From NCBI GenBank assembly GCA_039566865.1, contig CM076962.1, positions 4,644,743 to 4,708,742 of the forward strand: a stretch of 64,000 nucleotides of DNA, in the 5' to 3' direction. Source of the DNA: Aurelia coerulea (taxonomy: Eukaryota; Cnidaria; Scyphozoa; Semaeostomeae; Ulmaridae). A program made the translations under genes and the position numbers. The number at the start of each line of letters is the position of its first letter. The stretch's first letter is position 1. The notes beneath the pieces are model-generated. The model was not told where the DNA came from and did no database searches. It saw nothing but the letters and a program-made list of their open reading frames with translations. Shown one piece after another: positions 19,271 to 31,171 of the stretch.

Positions 19271-21983
19271 ATGCTACTGTGCAAGATGGACATAATGTGG
19301 AGGAGCGTTCTTTGATCTTTTATTTGTGTAGAAGAGAGCGTAACATGAGTTTGGTGGCTTTCTGGTCTGGGTGGCTGACCGCAAGGTGATAGCGCAAATA
19401 CAAGTCAAATAAAAACACGAAAATCAATCAAGATATCAATTAAAAAGATAGCTACGAAGAGCAGGTGTAAAGATCGCGTAATAACGGCTCGTTTATAAAC
19501 CAAGCAAGGGAAATTTTTGCGTTATTATACAGCAAGTAAGTGGTTGAAATTGTTAGGCCTGTTTTCGTTGTTGTTTTCATCTTTGGCCAATGTCATGACC
19601 TTCGGGAAGGTAAATATGAGATATTTTTGGTACTTTGGAAGGGATAAATGGCCATGTTTTTGTAGTAAGAAGTAAAGATAGGAGGGTTTTGAGGTTGAAA
19701 GGGTTTTGAGGTTGAAACTATCTGGCTATTCTGTCGGTTATTTCTTTCATAAAAAATTGATCAAGCAAGGGATTTTAAATGAAGAAAATGTTGGATCTCA
19801 GACAAATGTATAGCTATTTTTCATTGATTAGTTAAATATATTTGACAAGAAAGAAGAAATCAGTTATTTTCAGTTATTGATCAGTTATTTTTGCTAAGAA
19901 AGAAGAAAGACAGAGTTTTGTTTTTATTGTAAATTTTGTGATTTTGAAAAAGGATAGAACCATAAAAAAGTCATCTTTTTTCAGAACAAGCCACACAATT
20001 AAGCCCCTTCTAGAAGATTAGAAACTTTTAAAATCAGAAGTCAATTTGATCTTAAGACACTTAAATCTATTTTTTGTAAGAAACTAAGAATTGCGACCAG
20101 TCCTGGAAAGTTTCTTAAAATTATCAGTGTGAATGCTTACAGTTTCTTATGAGTAAATAAAATGAAAAAAAAGTAAGAATATGCTACGAATTTCCTTTAT
20201 TTAAGGTAATTGTTTCTTAAGTAATATTTTCTCAGTGCAGATGTTTTTTAATTTTTTGGTGACCTGACAGTTGAGTTTCTTATAAGCAGTTTCTTATAGA
20301 AAAATTTGTGTATACAGTATTTATGAGTTGCAAAGTGTTGTAAAGAAAACCCATTTTACCCAAATGGCACTGAAAAGTATAATTTAATTTCTCAAAAGCT
20401 TCATTTATCATTTATTTTGTAGTACTTTCAATTCAAAATTTTCTTTGCAAGAATTAACTAAAGAGGGGAAGTGAAGTAGGAATTCAATGTAAGGCAATAT
20501 TTATAAACGGAAATTAACTGACAGTTGTACTGGCTTCTTGGAGAAATTATTGAAAATGAAATATTTTAATGAGAGTACTGAAAGAGGGGGTGACCGACCC
20601 GAGTCACATGACACAGAGCTACTTGTGCCGAAACTTTGCTGCCCACGAGTGATGAAAGATATGTTTGTAAGCTCCGATTGGTAAAGGGAAGAGGTCACTG
20701 ATCGTAAGTTACAAATGGTTACTTTTTACCAAGATCTTGTTTTTACGAGAAAGATAAACGAGGAAGGCTTTGTAATTTGATATGCAGAAGAATATGTAAA
20801 TCGAGGAAGAGTTTCTCGTTGGCTTTTATCAACCTAGGAAATTTTGTCTGTCTGGTATTGTTTACTCGAGAATTAACACTCCTAATATGTTGTTTGCTAA
20901 ATTTAAGAGTGATCACGAAGCTCTGACCTGAGTAAAGGTTTTGAATCATTATCAATATTTGATTATTTTATTACAAGCAGAATAAAAAGTAAAACCCGAC
21001 AGAAACGATATCGTTGTTTCAGTCACAATGTTATCATTGGCTTGTTGTCACCTGGCAACCAAATGTTAGTAATCTGTGCGTGTGCGTTGGACGTGCGTGG
21101 TTGTGTTGAATTGAATTACTATTTTGGTTGCCAAGAAGTGGGGAAGGGGGCAGATGGTAAACTCATGTTCTTTACCTAGAACAACATATAGCATCACATC
21201 TTATTTTGAATATGTTGCCATGCAGAGGTGTTCATGCTATCTGTCTTACTTCACAATCAGAATACACATATTTTTTAAAAAGAAAAATAAGAAACTGCTT
21301 ATATGAAATTCAGACTCTCAGATAGCCAAAAATTCAGAAACTCCAGCATGTTTTTCTTTATTCTACCTTATTTCCTGTATCGTATTACCCAGAAAGTAGT
21401 TGAGTAATGTCTAAACATTGGAGATGCTTCAAAAACACTTTGTTTTGAAATGTTGGAGGGCACAGATCTGATGATTTTAAGAAACTTTCAGTACTGGCCC
21501 AAATTCTTAATTTCTTATCAAAAAATACGTGTTGTTGTGCAGTTAGTGGATAGAGTTTAAGCCCCTATCATGAAAAAGGGGTTGTTGAATGACTCAACTT
21601 AGTTACGCTGATCCAAGCGCATGGTATTACTGCAACTTTATTTTCATTTTTAAAATTTTTTACATGATATGATCAAGCCTTGGGCAGTTACTATTCATAT
21701 GTGAAAGTTGGTCAGACATCCAAAACCCAAAACTGTACTTAAATCTGGGGCTCCGTACCAGCCCAGAACTTAGTTTTGTCACTGACAAATGGATGGACTG
21801 AGAAAAAGGTAGAACAAGCTTTGAGAAGCAACGCCCCCCCCCCCTTTTGCAAAAGAGATTGCTTAAAACTCAACTCTCAGATTGCCAAAAAATTAAGAAA
21901 CTCCAGCATTGAACATTTTTCATGCACCCAATATTTGGCCAGTAATATGATATGGTTTTGTTGTTTTCATTCTCCTTGTTTTT
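19271..21983. other. No gene recognised
   Basis: AT-rich sequence with only short, unconvincing open frames. A short local duplication (GGGTTTTGAGGTTGAAA, about 19685-19717) is the only structure seen. Confidence 0.5.
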
Positions 21984-22268
21984 CCATGGGTAGTTAGACA
22001 CTGCTGGTGTGCTTCTATGGAGGAGCGCTGGGGTGTGCTTCTATGGAGGAGCGCTGGATAATATGTATCTGCAGAGGAAATATTGTTTATTACTGCGGAG
22101 GAGTCGAAAGAACGAAGAGAGAAGGAAGAGAGAAGAACATTTTATTCATTTTAATATTTTCGTTCTTTCAATATCTCCTCCGCAGTACTACAAAACATTT
22201 CCCCCGCAGATACACATTATCCAGCGCTCCTCCATAGAAGCACACCAGCAGTGTCTAACTACCCATGG
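21984..22268. mobile_element. Long-armed foldback, CCATGGGTAGTTAGACACTG ends
   Basis: The left arm starting CCATGGGTAGTTAGACACTG is matched by an inverted right arm ending CAGTGTCTAACTACCCATGG; arms exceed 90 bp and run into GCTTCTATGGAGGAGCGCTGG and TACTGCGGAGGAG blocks. The left arm holds a direct duplication of the GTGTGCTTCTATGGAGGAGC block. Open frames crossing it on the + strand are artefacts of the palindrome. Confidence 0.8.
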
Positions 22269-23795
22269 TTTTCAAGGACATTTCCATCCTGGTTAGCTCT
22301 TTAAAGTTAGGTCAGATGAACTCTTATTTTATTATATTGAGATGATCTGATTTTACCTTTCCTATTTCAGTACTAAAATGATATCAGGACTGAAATGATA
22401 TTGATGCTGCAACCAGTGTGATGGAAGAAAAAATGGTAACTGATGAGCCAAAGAAATATATTGAGCAGTTTCTGCAGAAAAAAGAAGCAAATGGAAAGGT
22501 AAGAGAGATCGAAATGAAAGCTCTTTGAAAGTTATGTGTATGCAGGGATAAATTATGGTAAAATGGCATGGCTGGAAAATGAGATTGTGAACTGGTGGCC
22601 TCATTCTCAACATAAAAAAAGAGGGTAGCTCAAAGAGTTATAGCATTAGAACGTCCACCAACCTTATCAGGCCTAGGGTAGTTTTAAGGGGGGAAGGGCT
22701 CAATGATCCACCCCCTTATTTGTTTCCGTTCTAGACAACCTAAAGCCTTGGAACTATGGCATATGTGTATAGTTACACTATGAGCTGAACCCAAAAATGA
22801 AATCTATTTTTAGTAATGTCACAACACCTGCTCATGATGTCACAGTGTAGCATTTTCAAAATCAACAGGGTGTAGTACTAAAAATCTTCAATCATTGATT
22901 GTGAGAAAACGGAAAGCAGTCAGGACATCAGGTTAATTTGAATGTATTCTGTGGTTAGAAAGTATTTTGTGTTGTAAAGAAAAATTAGTAAAAATATGAT
23001 GATGTCATCAGACAGGAATTTGAAGAATTTATGCATGCATAGTGCCAAAATATGCACAGTCATTTATAAGTTTAAGTTACAAAAAAATTAAAAAGGTGGA
23101 TAGAGGATTAAAAGTACTATAACATCCCGTGTCTTTCATCATTTTATCACACTAGCTGTAGATTTTATTGGGATTTATTGTGAAATTTTACACAGATATC
23201 TCTCAAAATTTGATCATGTTTACCCCTTGGATTGAATCTAATTTTTGTACAAAATCAATTTTTGATTGTAAGGAGGGTGAAAACAGAAAGTCAGAAAGTG
23301 TCTATGTTGTAACTGCACTTTTATAGAAATCCACGGAAGAAAAATTGCTTGGGGGCTGATTCTGCCCCCAATGCCTGATATGGTTATGGGAAGTTTTTTT
23401 ATGAAACCTCTTGTACAGTACCCATGCCTTACTCATTTTACCCCAAAATCCATATCTTCTACAAATCTTGCAGTGCCAAACCCACAACCATAATTGAGTG
23501 AACAAAGGATCAATTTATTTTCTGATTTTTGGGCTATAGCTGGTATGTACTTTACTGTATGCAGTTTATTTTCAAGCCATAGCCACCACTCAAATACAAA
23601 TGATATATCAATGATAAATTTACAACACTTTGAATAACTGAATAAATAAATAGACAAATTATAAAAGACAAATAGTAATTGGAATTTTAAATCTTAATCA
23701 CAAAGAGTTTTTCAAATTTTAAGATATACTTTACAGTAAATATGAAGAAAAACATACTAGGAAAGCAAATTATCTTATTTATTTACCCCTTGTTC

Positions 23796-24070
23796 CATGC
23801 GTGATAGGACACCAAGTGTGCGAAAGTTTTTTGCAGCGAGCCACCTTAACGTTTTATTGTTAGCCACCTATTTTCACTTGGTAGTGAGCCACTTTATCGC
23901 TGTTTCGTCATTTTGAAATTTCAAAATGACGAAACAGCGATAAGGTGGTTCACTACCAAGTGAAAATAGGTAAAAACACACAAAAAACAATTGATTAAGG
24001 TGGCTAACAATAAAACGTTAAGGTGGCTGGCTACAAAAACTTTCACACACATGGTGTCCTATCGCCCATG
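23796..24070. mobile_element. Long-armed foldback, GATAGGACACC ends
   Basis: Nearly the whole segment is a hairpin centred near 23929. GATAGGACACCAAGTGTG on the left returns as CACACATGGTGTCCTATC on the right, and the central arms (TCGCTGTTTCGTCATTTTGA) are perfectly complementary with almost no loop. It contains GGTGGCT-like units in both arms. Confidence 0.8.
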
Positions 24071-24216
24071 CTTGTTCATAAAAGACCCCCCTCACACTAA
24101 CTAATCATTGTTGTATGATTTTATATATGTAGCTTATCATTCTCCTGTCAACTGTTGCTTTCCTGGTAATATTGCCCATAAAATGATATATTGCTGCTAC
24201 CGTGTTATTGTTGATT

Positions 24217-24898
24217 TTACTGCGCAGTACTTTTCATTTGATTTACTAAAATAGCATTGATAAGGACAAGGGCTCTGATCTTGTGCTGTACCACATGAGT
24301 CAAACTTGTTTGACAAAATCCAGAAACCAATGATTTGATTGTGTTGATAGCATTGGCATGTGCAGCTGAATATGATTGCACATACCCTTGCCCTTGGTCA
24401 ATGAATTTGCCAATTTTGTGAAAGATATTTCCTTCAAGAGCTCTGTCTAAAGGAAACATAAAATTTTGCAAAAACCTTTGATCAGTTAACAGTGGCCAAC
24501 TTATTGAGACCAAACTCAATGCTTGTTGATACACCTTGAGGATAGCTTTCAAATGTCTTGATTCATAAATTAAAGAAGTTTCCTTCTGGCTCTGAGAATG
24601 AGATTCCATCTTGGGATCCCTCTCAATGATCAAGGCAGCAGCTAGTACGGTAAGTTGATCAAGGCTTTTTGGACTTCATGCATTTCTTTGATTTTTGAAA
24701 TTGTGAGTAAAAGATTTCATTGCAAGCATATAAACTGGTAATATCATCAACCAAGAATTTAAAATATGAAAACTGAACTGCACTGAACTTTTTAATCTGT
24801 TTGTTCAGCCACACGTATGCAGCACATATCGAATCAATGGTTTTTAAATTATCCTTGGTCAAACAAATAGAATTCTTTTTCACTCCCACAGCACTCAA
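24217..24898 (-). pseudogene. Unrecognised protein-like frame with one frameshift
   Basis: Two minus-strand frames (24898-24659 and 24633-24217, the second open upstream to about 24690) follow each other directly with a single frame change near 24660-24690. The translation has normal protein composition: LTKDNLKTIDSICAAYVWLN in the first, and SLVSISWPLLTDQRFLQNFM, then LVSGFCQTSLTHVVQHKIRA, in the second. The text looks helical and non-repetitive. No intron is needed, so it may be a retrocopy, an exon of a decayed gene or an unknown transposon protein. I do not recognise the family. Confidence 0.4.
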
Positions 24899-25276
24899 AG
24901 TTAATTGTAAATTACAAATGATAGATAATTTTCATTATTAGAAAAGTGCCAACGTGGACATTTATCCAACCGATTCTTTTCTGTTGAATTACTAAGTCAT
25001 TTATTATTAATCAAGTGTCTTCAATGCAGTAGGTCTTCTTCTTTCAAATAGTATTGTATTGATCTTGTATTCTAAAGACCCGGTATTGTCCAGCTGTGAA
25101 TTAGAAAACTGACATATAACAAGTAAACAATAGACTGGTAATTACTCAATCATTGAATTATTATTGAATCTTTTTTGATGGAAACAGCTTGCTTATAACA
25201 AAATTCCCAAGAACCAGTTTAATAGTGTCAGGAATGGGGGTGGTACTTCATTGTTGAAATACTAGACATGCTGTCC

Positions 25277-25600
25277 AAATAGGTTAGTTTCAGTTCAATT
25301 TCATTTCATTTCACAATCATCCCAGATACAATAACAATTTTTGTTTATCTTGAACAGAGTTTTAGTTTAGTTTCATTTTATTTAACAATCATCCTAAGTA
25401 CAATAACAAATTATCAAATACAATACAACAATTATTTCTAAATACATGACAATCAACAATCTACATACAACAAAACAATGAAACGTAAACGAACAATTAT
25501 GGCAACATTACGATTTGTATTTAGAATGATTGTCTAAGGAGGAGTCCTCAAGTAGATAAACTAATCGAGGGAGGACTCCCCCACCGCATTAGGCCACTTT
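25277..25600 (-). mobile_element. LINE 3'-end fragment (copy A family)
   Basis: Minus-strand 3' UTR only. It contains the hairpin pair GGAGGAGTCCTC (about 25540) and GAGGGAGGACTCC (about 25566), matching the position and shape of the hairpin in copies A and B, followed by AT-rich sequence and a GAAATGAAATGAA-like tail that appears twice, suggesting two nested ends. Confidence 0.7.
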
Positions 25601-26929
25601 TTCAGTGGAAAGGCCCCAATATGTAACTCTATTTTTCTTCCAAATCCCTTGACATTAGCCTTACATAGTTTTTTCTTAACAGACCTGTTAAATTGCTAAA
25701 TGAATGGGTCCGCAATTTCATGAGTTTCCTATAGTTGGTCTTTGGTCTGAAAGAAAGTGGATGGTGGAAATGGTTCATTTTCATTCAAAACTTGGATGGC
25801 ACGTCCAGTTCAACTATCAATACTTTCAATGGGAATACTCCCTGTGGGAATGGTGGCCTCCTGGTATTTGTCATAAGAAACTGAGAAATGGGACCCAGAT
25901 AGTTCATTGCTGAAATTTTCAAACATCTTTTCAAATGGCATCAAACTTGCTTTCATAGTCAAGTTTTGTCAATTATTCATTTAGTTAAAAGCAAAATATG
26001 TATTATAAAAATGGGAAAACACCGTAATACTGTACAATTCAAAAGAAAAAAGCTCAGATTTTAGAAATGTATTTTTTTAGGTTTAATTTTCGTAAAGTCC
26101 CAAGGTTGAAACGAAATGATGCCACAGTATGCCAAGGGATTTTCGGTATTACTGCAAATTCCCGATTAGCATCAGATTTTAGATGAATAAGTTTTGCCTT
26201 GCAGTTTGTCTCATTAACTCGTGACATTCCTGATCTTTTGGATAGTATCTATAAATTTTCTCTTTTACTTTTTAGTGGATTGAATACTGGGTGATATGTA
26301 GAGGGAATTTCCTGCTGTTTTATTCGCACAGGTGTGAAACATCAGAGCTGAGAGATTCAGTAAGTTGTCAAATTCATGTTTCAACGGACTTATTTTTGAA
26401 TCATTTTCAGATAAGTGATCAAAAACTTGTGCATCTTTGTATGATTTTAGAACTCATATCAAGAGTTTTGCCTCTATGTACAGATGAAAGTCTTACTTTC
26501 TGTCAGCAACCATTTCTAGGTATTACTGTATTTGTGTCCAAATTTAGGTTTTGCAAAGCATGCTCAACGATTTTGTATCCCCAAGCTGAGTCTCAGCAGA
26601 GCAAAAGGCAAACTTTGTGAAACAAGAGATTCATATTTTCAAAACTGCAAAGCGATTTGCCTTTCTGAAGAATAGATATCACACCTCTGAATGCATTCAA
26701 TCAAATAAAGGTGAACAGAGAAAGCAAAACATTATGTTTGGCTGCATTGAAGACACGTGTGAAATATATTCTTGAGGCTGTCAAATCGTATTGTTTTAAC
26801 AGAACAGTATCCTTGGTGTTACCAAATTTACCATCTTGATTCTCAGCAGTGTTTGCTTGCTACTAGATAGTCTGTGTTATGTCACAAAGAAATTTAATGC
26901 CGTCTAGAAGAAGCTTTGAACTCAAAGAT
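25601..26929. other. No gene recognised
   Basis: Open frames at 25704-25913 and 26291-26620 show no known domain or splice support. Otherwise AT-rich. Confidence 0.45.
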
Positions 26930-26937
26930 ATCAATCA

Positions 26938-27258
26938 CCCGGGGGGGGTACTTCACATATTTTGGGTACGGGGACGTGCCATCGGGAAGGGTATCGATTT
27001 TCGCGATTTTGGTATAAGGAACGGTATCGATTTTCACGATTTTGGTATAAGGAACGGTATCGATTTTCGCGATTTTGGTTTAAGGAACGATTTTGGTATA
27101 CTTTTTCGGAAAATTGGTATAAGGTCGGGTATACTTTTTCGGAAAATTGGTATAAAGTCGGGTATACTTTTTCGCAAAATTGGTATAAGGAACGGGTATG
27201 TTTTTGAAGCTTCGATGGCACGTCCCCGACCAAAACCTGGTCAAGTACCCCCCCCGGG
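26938..27258. mobile_element. hAT-type MITE with a tandem-repeat body and poly-G/poly-C ends
   Basis: 321-bp insertion from CCCGGGGGGGGTACTTCA to GTACCCCCCCCGGG, flanked by a perfect 8-bp duplication ATCAATCA (26930-26937 and 27259-27266). Just inside the ends are complementary GACGTGCCATCG and CGATGGCACGTCCCCGACC blocks. The body is about seven short tandem units: three of GGTATCGATTTTCGCGATTT and three of GGGTATACTTTTTCGGAAAA type. It is open in several frames, giving IDFRDFGIRNG-type peptide repeats that are repeat artefacts, not a gene. Confidence 0.8.
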
Positions 27259-28110
27259 ATCAATCATTCCTCATCTCCAGTGACAAAAATGGTGCATGGC
27301 CTGTCGAGCATGCAAACTACTAATACCCGTTCTTGAGGCGTATAGGAAGTTTTGAAACCAGTCTGATCTTTGAATCATTTCTATAACACACCTTAAATGT
27401 TGAATTAGATTCCAGTTTCATTTCATGAATATTTAAAGTAAACATGGTTTATTGGGTCGCTTCTACCGCCATCTCCTAAAGGCGTAGCTTGTTTGGCGTA
27501 GCTCTGCACTGTTTTATATTCATTCTGTGCCCTCCACTACAAAGATATAGCAGCATGCATTGTACAATAAAAGTATGATTTATTATGTATGAAAAATAAA
27601 CAGTGTTGCAATGGCAACCAAGATATAAAACACTCAACACAAAATACTGTAACCATAGTAACTAACTCTTTACACGCAGACTGTTAATCCTTGTGGTGTA
27701 AGAGATTATTCCAGTCAGTTATTTTCTTGTATTTACCGGGCGACCCAAAGAGTGAATCGAGAAATCCTTTTACTCATTCAAGACAAATGACGGATATATA
27801 GCGCCTTGTTTAAAAATAGAACAAAAGAACGCCAAGTGTGTCTATTTGTGTAATTGTTTTGATAATCTCTCGAGATCATCAAATACAATGGAATACAATG
27901 GGCTATATTTAGACTGCCTAGGCCCCAAAGTTGCCTTATATCTCCGTCATTTGTCTTTAAAGTTATTTAACCGTGTTGTTTCGTAGGTATAAGGCTGGGC
28001 TTCATCCTTATTATTTTTTTGAAATTGTTTTCGACTTCGACATGGCAAAGTGGCGAAGATAAGAATTCAGTGAAAACGGGGTGAAAACAGGCAGTTATAA
28101 AATCCGTCGA

Positions 28111-28583
28111 AATTCATCAAAAATATGGGATCGATTTGATCAGTGCGAGAAAATCTGGTTGGGAATAGGCATGTCATAGCAACAACGAAAACAAATTCTT
28201 TATATGGATAGTTCTTATCCCACAAGGGGATTGTTTGGATATATCCAATCTGAGTTGAATGTTTCCAATATGATAAGCTTATTATGTCGCTGCTCTGCAG
28301 CTAATCGAAGTCGATCCCCTGTTGTGATGAAATTCAAAATTCATCAAAAATATGGGATCAATTTGATCAGTACGAGAACATAACGAATGCAGTTTTCATC
28401 TGGTTGGGACTAGACATGTCATAGCAACAACGAAAACAAATTATTTATTCTTTATATGGATAGTTCTTATCCCACAAGGGGATTGTTTGGATTTATCCAA
28501 TCTGAGTTGCGTATTTCCAAGATCATAAGCTCATTGTGTCGCTGCTCTGCAGCTAATCGAAGTCGATCCCGGCCTGTTGTGAT
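28111..28583. repeat. Tandem duplication, about 227-bp period
   Basis: AATTCATCAAAAATATGGGA starts at 28111 and 28338. Both copies share the CATGTCATAGCAACAACGAA, ATCCCACAAGGGGATTGTTT and CTCTGCAGCTAATCGAAGTC blocks. The second copy has short insertions. Two copies, perhaps part of an older dispersed repeat. Confidence 0.8.
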
Positions 28584-28851
28584 GGATTTCGAAGGGCTTT
28601 TTTCGCCAGTTTGTGATCTCGATATGAGTAACAAGAAATAGTAACGATTTAGCCTAGTTGTTTAGCCATCAAACAACGATTGAATCACTGATTGCGCTCG
28701 ATTACTTTTTGTGTAACAGATTTTTTCGGTTCATTTTTTTGGGTCAGTCGTTGTAGGACTTCAGATTACCAAGTGACAAAGCTGTATTGAAGTGACTTCT
28801 GTAGAGAATAAAATAATTCGTAAAAGTTATTTTTTCAATCCCCGTTTTATA

Positions 28852-29464
28852 CCGGGTGCGCCAAAATAAACTATGCACGTTTGGCAGGCCACAATAAATC
28901 GTACACTGAACCGGTTTTGAGGATTCATGACTTAATCTTTAACAAAAAGCCTGAATTAGATTCTAGGATTTTTGCAAATTTTTTTGTTTTCATTTTTAGA
29001 GCTAGAAGCGAGTTTCTTAAATTTCTCGTTCTAGAAAACACTGAAAACGATCAAAAAACGTCGATCAAGTTTTCTAAAGAATCTACATGAATGGAAAAAG
29101 AGAAAACTTCTTCGTGGTGATTTGGGATTTAGATATCGAGTAATTGTATGGAATAATTTTATCGATTAATTAATCAATTTCTAAATCTCCAAATCTCCCC
29201 GAAAATGTTTTCTCTTTGTCCATTCATGTCGAGTCTTTAGAAAATTTGATCAACGTTTTTTTATCGTTTTCAATGTTTTCGAAAACGAAAATTTTAAGAA
29301 ACTCGCTTCTAGATCTAAAAACTGAAGAAATAAAAATTTGCAAAAAATCTTAGAATCTTATTCAGGCTTTTTGCTGAAGATTAAGTCATGAATCTTCAAA
29401 ATCGGCCCAGTGTACGATTTATTATGGCCTGCCAAACGTGCATAGTTTATTTTGGCGCACCTGG
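28852..29464. mobile_element. CCGGGTGCGCC foldback MITE, copy 3
   Basis: 613-bp copy of the element at 9541, with ends CCGGGTGCGCCAAAATA and TATTTTGGCGCACCTGG. TA is present on the left (28850-28851); the right flank reads GT, so the right duplication has mutated. Interior arms match the other copies. Confidence 0.85.
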
Positions 29465-30219
29465 GTTGTCAACATCGTGAATGGGTAAAATTAAGACGTT
29501 GTGAAACCGAGCAAAGCTAAGCTGCTAAGAACTGCCAAAGTAGGGTATCGATTTAAACCAAAGAACTCAGAACTCAAAGAACTGCTAAAAGATTTGAAGA
29601 AATAGGTAAAACTGTATCTTTGATTTAAAGTAGTGCAGACGTCTGTTGTTGTTATACGTGGAAGGTCCATTCCGACACTGTTTAGAAGTTAGAGCAATGA
29701 AAATCGCAACATTTTACCAAGAAACAAACTTAAACAAGCCATGCTTATACTTTAGGGGCATAAACTGTGATCAAAGTTTGATGGACATTCGGCAATTGTT
29801 TTCCGAGGAGAAGCCTTAGAGATCGTCTCAAAACTTGGTGGAGTCAGGAGGGTCTCTATGGCTGATCTTTGTTGGCAGATTTAGGATTTGAAAACCCCCA
29901 ACCTCTGCTGTTTTGCATGGAAAATTCAGATGTGTTCCTTTGTTGAGTAGAAAAGGTTCCCACGAAGAGTGCTTTAAATCGATAAATTTGGCCGTGTTGT
30001 GTTACCCTTTGCAAGTCGTATTATACTACCTCTTGCATCCATGGCACAAGTTTTCATGACACGAAATACGTTAACGAATTCCAAAGATGTTTTTCAAGAG
30101 ATTGATCACTTGACTTTATATATTATTTATATTTTTTTATTAAGGTGAACGCAATAAAAAGACGACTTGGAGTTCTTTAATTCTTTACTTCTCTTCTAAT
30201 TCTTCTACTGTTCTCGATG

Positions 30220-30259
30220 TTCTCGACGCGTTTCGACTCTGTGGTCATCGTCAGGAGAA
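30220..30259 (-). ncRNA. Hammerhead-ribozyme-like motif, Penelope-type
   Basis: Read on the minus strand: TTCTC (stem I, 5' arm), CTGACGA, a GAC/GTC stem II, GAAAC, GCGTC, then GAGAA (stem I, 3' arm, 5 bp perfectly paired). The element order and cleavage-site GTC fit a type I hammerhead. Stem III would be the palindrome ACGCGT with no loop, so cleavage would need two copies pairing. One unpaired T between CTGACGA and stem II departs from the consensus and lowers confidence. No Penelope coding sequence is seen beside it. Confidence 0.4.
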
Positions 30260-30267
30260 TGAAATAT

Positions 30268-30375
30268 ATATTTTTATTATATATTCAATATAAAAGTTTA
30301 CAATAACGAATTACCTAAGACACTACGAACTACTATACCACACTACAAGGACGATACCACGAGGAGCAAAATAGC
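30268..30375 (-). mobile_element. LINE 3'-end fragment (49601 family)
   Basis: Minus-strand match to the 3' UTR of the LINE at 49601-51203: GCTCCTCGTGGTATCGTCC, then TTGTAGTGTGGTATAGTAG and TTGTAAACTTTTATATTGAA toward the tail. Only the last 100 bp or so is present, a heavily 5'-truncated insertion. Confidence 0.65.
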
Positions 30376-30399
30376 ACGACTACCCCCTGGCATTTAGAG

Positions 30400-30482
30400 T
30401 GCTTATGCAACCAAATTATCAAAAATAAGGTAACACCAATTTTAGAAAATTGTATCGATTATTTGGTTGCATATGCACTTTA
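30400..30482. repeat. Small inverted repeat
   Basis: AGTGCTTATGCAACCAAATT on the left and TTTGGTTGCATATGCACT on the right, about 45 bases apart; likely a short MITE inserted next to the LINE fragment. Confidence 0.5.
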
Positions 30483-30668
30483 ACATATACCTAAAATACA
30501 ACGAATTATACAATTACAAAATGCTACTTGGTTAACTACAAAACGATTTTACAAATAACGTGAAAATAAAAATTGACTTGAAGTGTGTGTAAACAAACGT
30601 TAGCCGATTTTGTCTATATTTTCGCCGCTTTTGATTATTAGTGGATGGTGGAAGGACTAGATTCGTAA

Positions 30669-31162
30669 AGCATAGGTTTCAAATCTTTAAATCAGCGTAA
30701 AAAAGGTGGGTGTAAAATTCTATTTCTCCCAACTGAATGGCTTAAAATAAGTTTTAGCTACCTATCTATGATTCTACCGTTGGACTTTGACTATTTTTGT
30801 AAATTACAGCATATTTTGTATTTCAACTTATTTGAGGATGTGACGTCATCAAATTTCTAAATCATAAACCACAAAAGTGACAGACTTTTGTTTGATACTA
30901 TATTGTAGACGTCCATAAACTAAGCCTTTCTTGAAAATTATTTCATGTTACATCAAACAATTTAGAAATTACAATGGTTTTTGATTTTTTGAAATTTTTT
31001 ATTGAATTCTCGAAAAAAAAGAAAAAACACTAAAATTCTGAAAATATTGAAGATTTCAGGGAAGTGTAGCAAAATAGCAAAAGTTTCTTTGAAGCTATTC
31101 AGTTCAAAGAAATAGGTCATTGAATTTTACACCAACCTTTTTAAAGATTTGGAAGCTATGCT
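30669..31162. mobile_element. Mutator-like MITE, copy 2
   Basis: 494-bp copy of the element at 16138. Ends AGCATAGGTTTCAAATCTTT and AAAGATTTGGAAGCTATGCT. Perfect 9-bp target duplication GATTCGTAA (30660-30668 and 31163-31171). Confidence 0.9.
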
Positions 31163-31171
31163 GATTCGTAA

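Noticed and set aside
22007..22296. Two + strand frames with MEERW-like repeats
   Set aside because: They run along a long palindrome with a duplicated arm segment.
26879..27283. Overlapping frames giving IDFRDFGIRNG / YRFSRFWYKER repeat proteins
   Set aside because: Produced by the tandem body of a short insertion with an 8-bp target duplication; no start, splice or domain evidence.
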